This document shows, piece by piece, positions 24,231-32,916 of a stretch of 64,000 nt of DNA (its first letter is position 1; each line of letters opens with the position of its first letter). The stretch is from NCBI GenBank assembly GCA_963930955.1, contig OZ006967.1, forward strand, positions 186,001-250,000, in the 5' to 3' direction. The stretch comes from Scatomonas sp963930955. Its GTDB lineage: Bacteria > Bacillota > Clostridia > Lachnospirales > Lachnospiraceae. Made by a program: the position numbers and the translations under genes. Below the pieces are notes generated by a model that was given only the letters and a program-made list of their open reading frames with translations, made no database searches and was not told the origin of the DNA.

Positions 24231-25448
24231 TCAGGCTGTTAATTCTTCCACCGCCTCCCGGAGCAGAGAGACTGCCTGGTCACAGTGGGCCTCTGTAACG
24301 ATCAGGGGCGGCACCATGCGGATGACCCGATCGCCGATGGCGGTAATCAGCAGTTTTTTCTCAAAGCACTTGTGCTTTACCTCCGGGGCGCTGACGGCGG
24401 CGTCAAATTCAACCCCCACCAGGAGCCCCTGGCCTCTTACTTCCTTTACATGGGGCAGAGTATGGAGTTGTTCCATAAAATAGCCTCCTACCTTTCTGGC
24501 ATTTCCCGCCAGCCCCCGCTCCAGCAGCTCGTCAATTTCCGCCAGCGCCGCCGCGCAGGATACAGGATGGCCTCCAAAGGTGGTTCCGTGAGAGCCCGGG
24601 GTAAATGCTTTCGCCGCTTCCGCCGTAGCGCAGATGGCTCCGATGGGCATGCCGCCTCCCAGGGCTTTGGCCATAGATACAATATCCGGCTTTATCCCGT
24701 AATTCATATAGGACATAACAGCCCCGGTCCTGCACCAGCCGGTCTGCACCTCGTCCAACAGCAGCAGCATTCCCTTTTCGTCACAGAGTTTTCGAAGCCC
24801 TGTCATAAATTCCCGGGTCGCCGGATGGACGCCGCCTTCTCCCTGCACCGGTTCCACCATAATGGCAATGGTATTTTCTGTAACCGCCGCTTTAAAATCC
24901 TCCAGATCATTGAAGGCGGCATAGGTAAAGCCCGGCACCATGGGTTTAAATCCGATCTGGCATCCGTTGTCCGGCTGGCCGGTGGCGCTCATGGATCCGT
25001 AGGAGCGGCCATGGAAAGAATTTCTTGCTGTAACAATATTATAGTGCCGGGGGCCGTATTTTTCCACACCATATTTTCTGGCCATCTTAATCATGGCCTC
25101 GTTGGCCTCGGTGCCGGAGTTCTGGAAAAAGATCTTGTCCATGCCGATGGCTCTGCAGACCTTTTCCGCCAGCAGGGCCTGGGGAATGGTATAGGGATAA
25201 TTGAATGTATGCATCACATCCTGCACCTGATCCATCACCGCCGCCACCACTTTTTCATTGCAGCTGCCGGCGCTGTTTACCGCGATGCCTGCGTAAAAAT
25301 CCAGGTACGCCTCCCCCTTTTCGTCATAAATATACATGTCCTTTGCCCGCTCCGCGATCATGGGAAAGCGTTCATAGGTGTCGATCATATACTGATCCGC
25401 CAGTTTCATGATCTCTTCTTTTGTATATCCGGTATCTTTCAGTCTCAT
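24231..25448 (-). CDS. Class III (omega-amino acid type) aminotransferase
   Basis: A 405-residue PLP enzyme of the acetylornithine/GABA/taurine aminotransferase group. Key parts: YLDFYAGIAVNSAGSCN, FFQNSGTEANEAMIKMARKY, RNSFHGRSYGSMSATGQ, EPVQGEGGVHPA, LLLDEVQTGWCRTG, and SMAKALGGGMPIGA with the PLP lysine. It lies 20 bases before the dehydrogenase and downstream of an importer, so it probably deaminates the imported compound to an aldehyde that the dehydrogenase reduces. Exact substrate cannot be read from the sequence. Confidence 0.92.
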   Translation of the reverse strand: MRLKDTGYTKEEIMKLADQYMIDTYERFPMIAERAKDMYIYDEKGEAYLDFYAGIAVNSAGSCNEKVVAAVMDQVQDVMHTFNYPYTIPQALLAEKVCRAIGMDKIFFQNSGTEANEAMIKMARKYGVEKYGPRHYNIVTARNSFHGRSYGSMSATGQPDNGCQIGFKPMVPGFTYAAFNDLEDFKAAVTENTIAIMVEPVQGEGGVHPATREFMTGLRKLCDEKGMLLLLDEVQTGWCRTGAVMSYMNYGIKPDIVSMAKALGGGMPIGAICATAEAAKAFTPGSHGTTFGGHPVSCAAALAEIDELLERGLAGNARKVGGYFMEQLHTLPHVKEVRGQGLLVGVEFDAAVSAPEVKHKCFEKKLLITAIGDRVIRMVPPLIVTEAHCDQAVSLLREAVEELTA

Positions 25449-25478
25449 AGCAAACTTTCCTCATCTTTCTGTCAGAAT

Positions 25479-26108
25479 TCAGATCAGGCCTTTGATCTGC
25501 AGATAATTTTTAATCACTTTCACGCAGTTCTCCACTCCCACCCGCTCGCTGTTCAGGGTCATATCGTAATTCACCGGATTGGTCCAGTAGTTGCCGTGGG
25601 TGTAATGGGCGTAGTAATCCGCCCGGTATTTGTCCGTATGGGCAATGGTCGCCGCTGCTACTTCCTTGGTAACGCCCATGTTTTTTATGGTCCGCTCCAG
25701 ACAGAAGGCTCTGGGTGCTTCAATGTATATACTGACTACGTTTTCCCTGCCCCGCAGGATCCAGTCCGCGCATTTTCCCACGATCACGCAGGATTCCGTT
25801 TCCGCCAGGTTCTCTATAATCTGCTTCTGATACTGGAACAGCGTGTCGTCCGACACAAACTTCTCATTTCTGGCGATATAATGTCTGGCCCGGGGCAGCC
25901 CCCGCATAAAGCTGGCAAAGCCGCCGCTGCTGCGGATCTTTTCATTGACTTCTTTAAACAGCTGCTCATTCAGGCCGCTGAGCTGGCTGGCCAGGGTCAG
26001 GATCCGGTTTTCATAGCAGTGGATCCCCAGTTCCTTAGCCAGCCTGGAAGCAATTTCCTTGCCTCCGGATCCGAAGCCCCTGGCAAAAGTCACTACATAA
26101 TTTCCCAT
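25479..26108 (-). CDS. Cytidylate kinase-like family protein
   Basis: A 209-residue P-loop protein of the cytidylate-kinase-like family common in Clostridia. It starts MGNYVVTFARGFGSGGKEIASRLAKELGI, where GSGGKEI is the phosphate-binding loop. CVIVGKCADWILRGRENVVSIYIEAP follows, with a lid-like KNMGVTKEVAAATIAHTDKYRADYYAHYT. True cytidylate kinases are longer and differ in the CMP-binding insert, so the substrate is unknown. Its place inside an amino-compound uptake operon, between ATPase and aminotransferase, is unexplained. Confidence 0.88.
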   Translation of the reverse strand: MGNYVVTFARGFGSGGKEIASRLAKELGIHCYENRILTLASQLSGLNEQLFKEVNEKIRSSGGFASFMRGLPRARHYIARNEKFVSDDTLFQYQKQIIENLAETESCVIVGKCADWILRGRENVVSIYIEAPRAFCLERTIKNMGVTKEVAAATIAHTDKYRADYYAHYTHGNYWTNPVNYDMTLNSERVGVENCVKVIKNYLQIKGLI

Positions 26109-26130
26109 CTGTTTTCCTCCTTCCCGGATC

Positions 26131-26871
26131 TCATCCCGCCAGATATCTGCTCAGGAATTCTCTTGTCCTTGGATTCCTGGGATTGGTAAAAAGCACATCC
26201 GGAGAATCATCCTCTACAATATATCCCTTGTCCATAAAAATGGTTCGGGTGGACACCTCCCGGGCGAAGGCCATTTCGTGGGTCACAATGATCATGGTCA
26301 GCCCCGTCTCCGCCAGTTCTTTCATAACCTTCAGCACCTCTCCCACCATTTCCGGATCCAGGGCGCTGGTGGGTTCGTCAAAAAGCAGCACCTCCGGGTT
26401 CATGCAGAGGGCTCTGGCAATGGCGACCCGCTGCTTCTGGCCGCCGGAAAGCTGGGCGGGCTTGGCGTGGATATAGGGCGCCATTCCCACTTTTTTCAAA
26501 TGGGTGATCGCCCGTTCAAAGGCTTCCTCCTTTGGCAGGCGCAGCACCTTTCTGGTACCGCACATGCAGTTATCCAGCACGGTCATGTGGTGGAACAGAT
26601 TAAAGGACTGAAACACCATGCCCACCTGGGAGCGGTACCGGTTGATCTCTTTCTGGACATCCCGCACTTCCTCTCCGTGGTACAGGATCCTGCCGCTGGT
26701 CTGCCGCTCCAGCCGGTTGATGCATCGGAGGAGGGTGGATTTTCCCGAGCCGGAGGATCCCACGATACAGATCACCTCCCCTTTGCCCACGGAAAAATCG
26801 ATTTTCCGCAGCACCTCATGCTGTCCGAAGGATTTGCTCAGGTCTTCTACTTTGATCATGTTTTCAGCCAT
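26131..26871 (-). CDS. Polar amino acid ABC importer, ATP-binding protein
   Basis: A 246-residue GlnQ/HisP-type ATPase. Walker A GSSGSGKSTLLRCINRLE, Q-loop GMVFQSFNLFHHMTVLDN, signature LSGGQKQRVAIARAL, Walker B VLLFDEPTSALDPE and switch VTHEMAFARE are all intact. It powers import through the permease encoded just upstream, with a solute-binding lipoprotein first in the operon. AAGGAGG precedes the ATG. Confidence 0.96.
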   Translation of the reverse strand: MAENMIKVEDLSKSFGQHEVLRKIDFSVGKGEVICIVGSSGSGKSTLLRCINRLERQTSGRILYHGEEVRDVQKEINRYRSQVGMVFQSFNLFHHMTVLDNCMCGTRKVLRLPKEEAFERAITHLKKVGMAPYIHAKPAQLSGGQKQRVAIARALCMNPEVLLFDEPTSALDPEMVGEVLKVMKELAETGLTMIIVTHEMAFAREVSTRTIFMDKGYIVEDDSPDVLFTNPRNPRTREFLSRYLAG

Positions 26872-26885
26872 TTGCTCCCGCCTCC

Positions 26886-27638
26886 TTACTGCGCGTCCAT
26901 ATACTCTACTGCCAGCACGTAATCTTTTTTCCCTTCCAGTCGTTTTTCCATCAGGCGTAAGAGCCGGCTGAAGACAAAACAGAGCACAAAATAGATCATC
27001 GCTGTCAGCAGGAAGGACTGGAAATATTTATAGTTGACCGACCCGGCCGTCTTGGCCGCCATATACAGTTCATTGACCGCCAGCACGTTCAGCACGGAGG
27101 TCATTTTCAGATTGGTCAGAAACATATTGCCCATTTCCGGCAGGATATTCCGGAGCACCTGGGGCAGGATAATATAGCACATGGTCTTCATGGGGGACAT
27201 GCCCATGGCCAGGGCTCCCTCCCGCTGTCCCGCATCTACGGAATTGATGCCGGCCCGGACGGTTTCTGCCATGTAGGCGCCGGTATTCAGCACCGTTACC
27301 AGAATACCTGCAGCCACAGGAGAAATATCAAATCCTGCCTGGAGGATGCCGTAATACACCACCATGGCCTGCACGATCATAGGCGTATCCCGGAAGATTT
27401 CCACGTAAACCGCGAAAATCGCCTTCAGCACCCGGAGCCCTGCTTTTTTCAGGGCGTGATCCGCGGGACGGATCTTGATATCCTGAACGATTCCCGCCCC
27501 GTATCCCAGCAGGAACCCCAGCAGGGTGCCGGAAACCGCTATATATAAAGTCAGCAGCGTTCCCTGTATAAACATACTGGAATAGTGCTGGGCCAGATAA
27601 ATGATCCATTCGAAAGAATTTGTCGGATTGGTGATCAT
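26886..27638 (-). CDS. Polar amino acid ABC importer, permease
   Basis: A 250-residue HisM/GlnP-type permease with about five membrane helices and the cytoplasmic EAA loop REGALAMGMSPMKTMCYIILPQVLRNILP that docks on the ATPase. A single permease gene suggests a homodimeric channel. It lies between the binding-protein and ATPase genes. Confidence 0.95.
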   Translation of the reverse strand: MITNPTNSFEWIIYLAQHYSSMFIQGTLLTLYIAVSGTLLGFLLGYGAGIVQDIKIRPADHALKKAGLRVLKAIFAVYVEIFRDTPMIVQAMVVYYGILQAGFDISPVAAGILVTVLNTGAYMAETVRAGINSVDAGQREGALAMGMSPMKTMCYIILPQVLRNILPEMGNMFLTNLKMTSVLNVLAVNELYMAAKTAGSVNYKYFQSFLLTAMIYFVLCFVFSRLLRLMEKRLEGKKDYVLAVEYMDAQ

Positions 27639-27675
27639 AAATACATCTCCCCTTTCCAGCTTTCGTTATTTTCTG

Positions 27676-28629
27676 TCAGACAGAAGCTGCCGGCTGCAGC
27701 GGGATGGTCTCCTCCATCAGCTGATCCATGGCTTCCGAATCATTCCACCCAAGGGCATCCATGGCTTCCTGCAGCCGGTCCCTCAGTTCTGTGTCATCCT
27801 TCCTGGTAGCAATGCACACATTTACCATTTCCTCGTCATCTGTAAAGGTATCCGATTCATCAAAGGTAATCACTTGCAGATCCTCATTGGTCATAGCTGC
27901 GGATTCCGCTGTGGGAAGATCCACCACACAGACATCTGCTACGCCGTTGGAGATAGCCATAAAACACTCGGAGGTCGTCTCGTAATTTCCGGACAGTTCC
28001 GCCCCCTGGATCTGATCCAGAAGAGGCACCCATCCGGTCCCCAGCTGGGTGGTTACCCTGCATCCCGTATCCGCCAGGTCGGAGAGTTTTGTCACATTTT
28101 CATAATCTCCTCCCTTTTTCACCACAATGCAGTTATGTCTGTAATAATAGGGTTCTGTAAAAGCATAGGCCATTTCCCGCTCCGGGGTCCTTCCCATACC
28201 GGCAATAACCGCGTCATACACCCCCGCGTCCAGAGAGGTGCCGATGGAACTCCATTCCACCTTGTGGATCTCCAGATCCATCCCCAGTTCCCTGGCCAGC
28301 ATCTGGGCTACCGCCACATCATATCCGTAAGCGTAGGTGTCCGTGCCGTAAATGGGCTCGGCGGTGATCCCATCCGCCACCTCCGAAGTCATCTGCGTCC
28401 AGTTAAAGGGCGGATACGCGCACTCCATTCCTACCCGCAGAACGCCGTTTTCGGAAGTCTCCGTCTCCGCTTCCGCTGCCGAAGCGGAGCTGCCGGAAGC
28501 TGCAGAAGAAGTTTCGGGAGCGGAGCTTCCGGAAACTGCAGAAGAAGCTTCGGAAGCGCCGCAGCCCGCCAGTAAAGACAGAGCCATTGCCGCCGCTGTA
28601 AACAAACCCGCTGTACTTCGTTTTCTCAT
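27676..28629 (-). CDS. Polar amino acid ABC importer, solute-binding lipoprotein
   Basis: A 317-residue extracellular binding protein. The signal peptide ends LLAGC, lipidating Cys23, and is followed by a serine/alanine/glutamate-rich linker of about 35 residues. The mature part is a type 3 SBP fold: LRVGMECAYPPFNWTQ, YGYDVAVAQMLARELGMDLEIHKVEW, DAVIAGMGRTPEREMAYAFTEPYY, and EETIPLQPAASV at the end. ATG at 28629 follows GGAGGAG; the frame extends 82 codons upstream but that stretch is the structured leader. First gene of the six-gene operon. Confidence 0.94.
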   Translation of the reverse strand: MRKRSTAGLFTAAAMALSLLAGCGASEASSAVSGSSAPETSSAASGSSASAAEAETETSENGVLRVGMECAYPPFNWTQMTSEVADGITAEPIYGTDTYAYGYDVAVAQMLARELGMDLEIHKVEWSSIGTSLDAGVYDAVIAGMGRTPEREMAYAFTEPYYYRHNCIVVKKGGDYENVTKLSDLADTGCRVTTQLGTGWVPLLDQIQGAELSGNYETTSECFMAISNGVADVCVVDLPTAESAAMTNEDLQVITFDESDTFTDDEEMVNVCIATRKDDTELRDRLQEAMDALGWNDSEAMDQLMEETIPLQPAASV

Positions 28630-28649
28630 AATAATCTCCTCCTTCAAAC

Positions 28650-28820
28650 AAAAAAGCGTCCACCCTTCCCGGATGAACGCCTTCGTTCGCCTTCTGACGC
28701 ATCCGGAAATCTCCTCCGGACCCGGGGCGTCTGCAGCCAGCCCCGGATCTGCATCAGAAAAGGCGTCCACTCCTTTCGGAATGAACGCCCTTGTTCCTGT
28801 TTCTGAAAACTCAATTAAGT
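28650..28820 (-). ncRNA. Structured leader with two matching hairpins and an attenuator-type terminator
   Basis: In minus-strand order: hairpin H1 (28789-28762, GGCGTTCA with TGGACGCC), H2 (28746-28722, CCGGGGC with GCCCCGG), H3 (28720-28702, TCCGGA arms) and H4 (28680-28656, GCGTTCA with TGGACGC) followed by six T (28655-28650). H1 and H4 have nearly the same arms, so the 3' arm of H1 can also pair with the 5' arm of H4, which would open the terminator. The terminator ends about 20 bases before the start codon and next to the ribosome site. This architecture suggests a riboswitch or attenuator; I recognise no known class. Confidence 0.65.
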
Positions 28821-28827
28821 TAGCATG

Positions 28828-28856
28828 AGAATACATCAATTTTCTGCGTCTGTCAA
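28828..28856 (-). promoter_or_regulatory. Promoter of the importer operon
   Basis: Minus strand TTGACA (28851-28856) and TATTCT (28828-28833), 17-base spacer. It would start a leader of about 190 bases ahead of the binding-protein gene. Confidence 0.7.
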
Positions 28857-28975
28857 TGTCCTCGATTATTTTCATCGTTTCAGACAGAAATCCTTCCCGT
28901 TTTTTCTGAGAATCGTAACTTTTGCCAAAAAAATTTCTTTCCCTGCCTTCTCATCCTTACATGGAGATCGCTCCC

Positions 28976-30553
28976 TTATGTTCTGAGCCGGAATGTTTTC
29001 GGCGCAAGACGGTATACCAGAATGCTGGCGGCAATGCTGTAAAGGACACAGAATACAATCGTCATGACTCCGAATAGCAGGATCGGCATGCGCAGCTGCA
29101 TCAGAGCAAAGCATGCCACGTAGGTTACGGTCAGAACAATCCGGTATGTGCCGCTTTTCAGTTCCGTCCCCGCATTGTAGGGCTGGAGCAGATAGTAGAT
29201 CGTCAGATAATGAATGGAGAAGAACAGGCTCATGCACAGGATGGAAACGACCAGCACCACATAGTTCAGCGGATTGTCCGTTCCGCCGGTGGCAAACAGG
29301 ATCAGGGCCAGTCCGCCCCCGATCACCAGCGCCGGAACCGCGTTGATCTTCATGATCTCCCGCAGGCGGATCTGAAACAGCCGCAGAATAAAACCCGGCT
29401 GTTTATAAAAGGAATAGGTCAGCAGGCTGTGATCGCAGTTCATAAAAAGCGCCTGGGTAAAATTCGTGCCCCGGTTGATGGTGTACATGATAAACACAAA
29501 GTACGGAAGCCAGTTCATCACGATTTCGTTAATCACCGGTTTTTCTTTGGGCAGCAGATAGACTCCTGTCAGCACCGCGGCCACAAGGAAGGCGCACACA
29601 TAGGAAATCTTCTTCGTAGAGCTCCAGAGTATCTTCCTGTGCCGTTTGATAAACAGCTCATTTAAGTATTCAAATCCCCTGCGGCTGCTGGTAATGGAAG
29701 TATCCGCGGATATTTTTTTCTCATTGACCTGTTTTACAAGCTGCACTGCCGCCGCGCGGTCCATCTGATTGGTCAGGCCGGCCAGCAATTCTTTGTTGAT
29801 GGCATAATAATCCTTGAAGGTGGTCAGTCTTGTGATACTTGCCATACCAAGGGGAATGCACACTAAGAACAGAACCATGGATACCGCCGAGGGCACCGCA
29901 AAACCGAAAGCCGGCGGCCCATAGGCAGCAGCCAGAAGCAGTGCCATACAGCCCCACACATATTTGGACAGCTTATTTTCGTTGTAGCCAAAGCCTCTTT
30001 TCTCATAATCCCACAGGGTAACCGCCGCCGCAAACAGCTTCATACCCGCGATGCAAAGGGGCAGGAGCAGGCAGAACCACAAGGGTACGCCTTTGCCCAT
30101 ACCGAACAGAATCGTAAAGGGCAAAAAGCCCACAAGGACCTTCAGTATGGAGTAGAAATAGTTTACCAGCGTATATTCCCGCGCGTTCATCCGCATAAGG
30201 ATCATGGCATAATATTTATCCTTGGTCGGATTGAAAAGGTGGGTGTTCACAAAGCTGCCGATCACCGTGAGAAACAGCAGGATATGCAGGAACGCCGCGT
30301 TCTCCGGCAGCTTTTGATACAGGATCCCGATTCCGCATACCATGGTGATAAAGTAAAGGAACTTGCCGAGAAACGCGGAGACGATCTCCCAAAGTACAAA
30401 CAACAGGTTGGCAAAGATTTTAAGCCCCCGTACCTGATACAGCTCTGCCGGAAGCAGCCGTTTCAGCAGGGGTATCTGCTTTAAGGAAAACAGGATACCG
30501 TTGACACAGTATGTATTTTTCAGAGAAAAAGAAATTTTAAGGGTCTTATTCAT
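28976..30553 (-). CDS. ABC exporter permease, multi-pass
   Basis: A 525-residue membrane protein with about twelve hydrophobic helices and a central cytoplasmic region (TRLTTFKDYYAINKELLAGLTNQMDRAAAVQLVKQVNEKKISADTSITSSRRGFEYLNELFIKRH). It resembles the permeases that accompany short BcrA/YxlF-type ATPases. ATG at 30553 follows GGAGG and overlaps the end of the ATPase gene by eight bases, so the two are coupled. The exported substrate is unknown. Confidence 0.8.
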   Translation of the reverse strand: MNKTLKISFSLKNTYCVNGILFSLKQIPLLKRLLPAELYQVRGLKIFANLLFVLWEIVSAFLGKFLYFITMVCGIGILYQKLPENAAFLHILLFLTVIGSFVNTHLFNPTKDKYYAMILMRMNAREYTLVNYFYSILKVLVGFLPFTILFGMGKGVPLWFCLLLPLCIAGMKLFAAAVTLWDYEKRGFGYNENKLSKYVWGCMALLLAAAYGPPAFGFAVPSAVSMVLFLVCIPLGMASITRLTTFKDYYAINKELLAGLTNQMDRAAAVQLVKQVNEKKISADTSITSSRRGFEYLNELFIKRHRKILWSSTKKISYVCAFLVAAVLTGVYLLPKEKPVINEIVMNWLPYFVFIMYTINRGTNFTQALFMNCDHSLLTYSFYKQPGFILRLFQIRLREIMKINAVPALVIGGGLALILFATGGTDNPLNYVVLVVSILCMSLFFSIHYLTIYYLLQPYNAGTELKSGTYRIVLTVTYVACFALMQLRMPILLFGVMTIVFCVLYSIAASILVYRLAPKTFRLRT

Positions 30554-31256
30554 TTCCTTCCTCCCGCAGCGCCGCAAGGATCTTATCCTTAAATTCCAGG
30601 CTGCTAAGATCGGTTTTCTCCACCACCTCCAGCTCGCCGTGATTCAGCAGGACGATCTCATCGCAGAGATCCAGGGCCAGATCCATAATATGAGTAGAGA
30701 AGATGGTAATGCGGTCCTGTTTCAGCGATCGGAGCAGCTGCTTCATTTCTTCCGCCACCACCACATCCAGGGAGGTCAGGGGCTCGTCCAGCAGCAGGAT
30801 GTTGGGCTGCGCGATGATGTTGATGAGCATCTGCATTTTGTTCTTCATACCGTGGGAGTAGTCCTTGAGCAGCTTATCCCTGTCCTCCGGCTCAATGCTC
30901 ATATAGTCAAAATACTCGTCAATGCTTTTCGGATTTTTAATAGACTTCTCATTGATGTCCATAAAGAACTTCAAAAACTCCCTGGCCGTCAGAAATTCCG
31001 GCACAGTCGGAGTAGAGAGCACATATCCAATGTCCTCTGCCGCCACCTCACGGCGGAGGCCCTTTTCATCTTCTATATAAAAATTCCCCTTATCCGCCTT
31101 CAGATCCCTGTTCAGGCAGTTAAACAGCGTTGTTTTGCCGGCCCCGTTCCTGCCCAGCAGCCCGTAGATTTTCCCCTCGTCAAAAGTAAAATCAATGTCT
31201 CTGAGAACTTCCTTTTTCTCAAAGCTCTTTGATAAATGCTCAACAACAAATTTCAT
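30546..31256 (-). CDS. ABC exporter ATP-binding protein
   Basis: A 236-residue ATPase: Walker A GRNGAGKTTLFNCLN, Q-loop region GYVLSTPTVPEF, signature DYSHGMKNKMQMLINIIAQP, Walker B ILLLDEPLTSLDVVV and switch STHIMDLA. The signature is SHGMK rather than LSGGQ, as often seen in the BcrA-like group. ATG at 31256 follows GGAGGG. A truncated near-copy of this gene lies at 34713-35050. Confidence 0.92.
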   Translation of the reverse strand: MKFVVEHLSKSFEKKEVLRDIDFTFDEGKIYGLLGRNGAGKTTLFNCLNRDLKADKGNFYIEDEKGLRREVAAEDIGYVLSTPTVPEFLTAREFLKFFMDINEKSIKNPKSIDEYFDYMSIEPEDRDKLLKDYSHGMKNKMQMLINIIAQPNILLLDEPLTSLDVVVAEEMKQLLRSLKQDRITIFSTHIMDLALDLCDEIVLLNHGELEVVEKTDLSSLEFKDKILAALREEGNE

Positions 31257-31267
31257 AGGACCCTCCG

Positions 31268-31332
31268 TCACATCTTATGCTGGTAATATGTCATCAAAAT
31301 AAAAGCAAGGATTGTTTTCAGCAGGAATGCCC
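31268..31332 (-). pseudogene. 3' remnant of the small membrane protein gene (copy A)
   Basis: Just upstream of the ATPase, minus-strand codons read AFLLKTILAFILMTYYQHKM then stop. This matches the last 20 residues of the intact protein at 35062-35481 with two changes. Homology ends near 31332, so the rest of the gene has been deleted here. Confidence 0.8.
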
Positions 31333-31354
31333 CTTACACTTTCCTGCATTTTTG

Positions 31355-32020
31355 TCACCTGGAAAAGCCAGGTTCTTTCTCGTAGTCTTCCCTCCGGATC
31401 TTCTTCCGCCTCTCCCCGTCCGCCTGGATCCATTCCTCCAGAGTCAGGGGTACGTAATCCGAAAACATACAGAAGCAGTTGATCATCTGGCAGGGAATGT
31501 CTACCTTCTCCTGGGATCCGTTGATATATCTCTGCTGCTGCCGGACCTGTTCCTGAAACAGGTGGACCAGATACTCGTCATAGGTATTGTGGACATGGCC
31601 GTAGAGCATGTACGTTTTGGGCTGCCCTGTTTCATCCAGGCGGTACTGGCCGTTATAGCACAGGATCGGATAATGGGAGAGGATGATCTTGCGCTTATGG
31701 TCGTTCAGTTCTTTATAGGGCTCCACCCACTGAAACAGACCGGCGTTAAATCCTCGGCGTTCCAGATACCGGTCATGGTTTCCTTTGATCAGACACTTCT
31801 TTCCATTTAACTGCTCCAGGATGGCATGGACTTCCTCCGCTTTGGTGGAAATACAGAAATCCCCCAGGATCACCACCTCATCCACGGGACGTACCCGGGA
31901 ATTCCACTGGCGGATCATATATTCGTTCATGGCCTCGCCGCTGGCAAAGCCGCGGCAGTCCATGTGCTGGTTCAGTCTGCTGTGGCAGAAATGCGGATCC
32001 GCAATATAATAGCGCGCTGT
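31355..32020 (-). pseudogene. Metallophosphoesterase lacking a start codon
   Basis: A calcineurin-type phosphoesterase. From the codon at 32020 the frame reads ARYYIADPHFCHSRLNQHMDCRGF, with the first metal motif DPHF, then VVILGDFCI, IKGNHDR, LSHYP and YGHVHN. AAGGAGG stands five bases before the codon at 32018-32020, where ATG is expected, but that codon is ACA; no ATG, GTG or TTG occurs in frame before the first metal motif. The first in-frame ATG (31963) would drop that motif. It may start at ATT, or be inactive. It follows the cupin gene by 29 bases. Confidence 0.75.
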
Positions 32021-32049
32021 CCCCGCCTCCTTTCCGAAATCGGTTCTTC

Positions 32050-32733
32050 TTATTCCGCCGCCGGCGGATACTCATTGCAGAGCAGCCGGTAGGGCTCCTC
32101 ATCCTCCTGGATCTCCGGGAAGCGGCCTGCGGGCTCATAGAAACGGTTATCTGTGTTATCATCGTTGCACATGGAGACTTCTCCGATCAGCACGTCTCCG
32201 GTGCCCGGTTTCACATCAAAATCGTGGTACTGGTGGGGCCAGAGAGTTATGCTCTCTCCGGGGGCAAGCTCCACGGCTGTCCCTGCCGGCACCCGGTAGG
32301 TGCGCCCGTCGCTGTTGACCTCCACCGGCGTGTCCGCCAGGCCCCCTTCCCCATCGTCGTTGTACACATGGATCAGCAGAACGCCTCCGCCCCGGTTGAT
32401 AATATCCTCGCTTTTCACCCAGTGAAAGTGCATGGGGGAATGCTGGCCTTCTTTGAGCATCAGCAGCTTTTCCGCGTAAACCTTCTTATACTTGGGATTG
32501 TTCTGATTTCCGTTCCGCAGGGTAATAAGAGAAAATCCTGTTTTCTCAAAATTCCCCTGCCCGTAATCCGTGATATCCCAGCCCAGCATGTTGTCCCGGA
32601 TCTCATCGTACTCATGTCCCTTGCTCTTCCACTCCTCCGGGGTAAAATGGCAGAACGGCGGCAGACAGAAGCCGTGCTTTTCCGCCATTGCCTCCATATC
32701 CTTTAAGGCTCTGTTGATCTCGGATCGTTTCAT
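32050..32733 (-). CDS. D-lyxose/D-mannose isomerase-like cupin
   Basis: A 227-residue cupin of the D-lyxose ketol-isomerase family, which interconverts D-lyxose with xylulose and mannose with fructose. The metal-binding cupin motifs are SPMHFHWVKSEDIINRGGG (two His and Glu) and TLWPHQYHDFDVKPG. VLIGEVSMCNDDNTDNRFYEP is a family signature near the end. ATG at 32733 follows GGGAGG. No sugar transporter or kinase is adjacent, so the physiological sugar is open. Confidence 0.88.
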   Translation of the reverse strand: MKRSEINRALKDMEAMAEKHGFCLPPFCHFTPEEWKSKGHEYDEIRDNMLGWDITDYGQGNFEKTGFSLITLRNGNQNNPKYKKVYAEKLLMLKEGQHSPMHFHWVKSEDIINRGGGVLLIHVYNDDGEGGLADTPVEVNSDGRTYRVPAGTAVELAPGESITLWPHQYHDFDVKPGTGDVLIGEVSMCNDDNTDNRFYEPAGRFPEIQEDEEPYRLLCNEYPPAAE

Positions 32734-32855
32734 GGGGCACCTCCCTTTCTGGTCAATTTCCGGAAGCCACATCTCCTCCGTTCTGTTCTCAGCCGGGATA
32801 GTTTCGGCCAAGGACCGCAGGCCGGAATGCTATAAAACACGTCCGTTCAGACATC

Positions 32856-32911
32856 CAATACGCAGCTTGCCTGCGTATTGACATTATACAAAATTCACTT
32901 GCGTTTATCAA
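32856..32911 (-). promoter_or_regulatory. Promoter of the cupin gene with a 10-bp inverted repeat at the transcript start
   Basis: Minus strand TTGATA (32906-32911) and TATAAT (32883-32888), 17-base spacer. CAATACGCAG and CTGCGTATTG (32856-32880) form a perfect 10-bp palindrome around five bases at about position +1 to +25. It could be a repressor site or a 5' hairpin. Confidence 0.7.
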
Positions 32912-32916
32912 TCTTT

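Noticed and set aside
28630..28875. N-terminal extension of 82 codons on the binding lipoprotein
   Set aside because: The lipoprotein signal peptide and ribosome site place the start at 28629, and the upstream stretch is a hairpin-rich leader.
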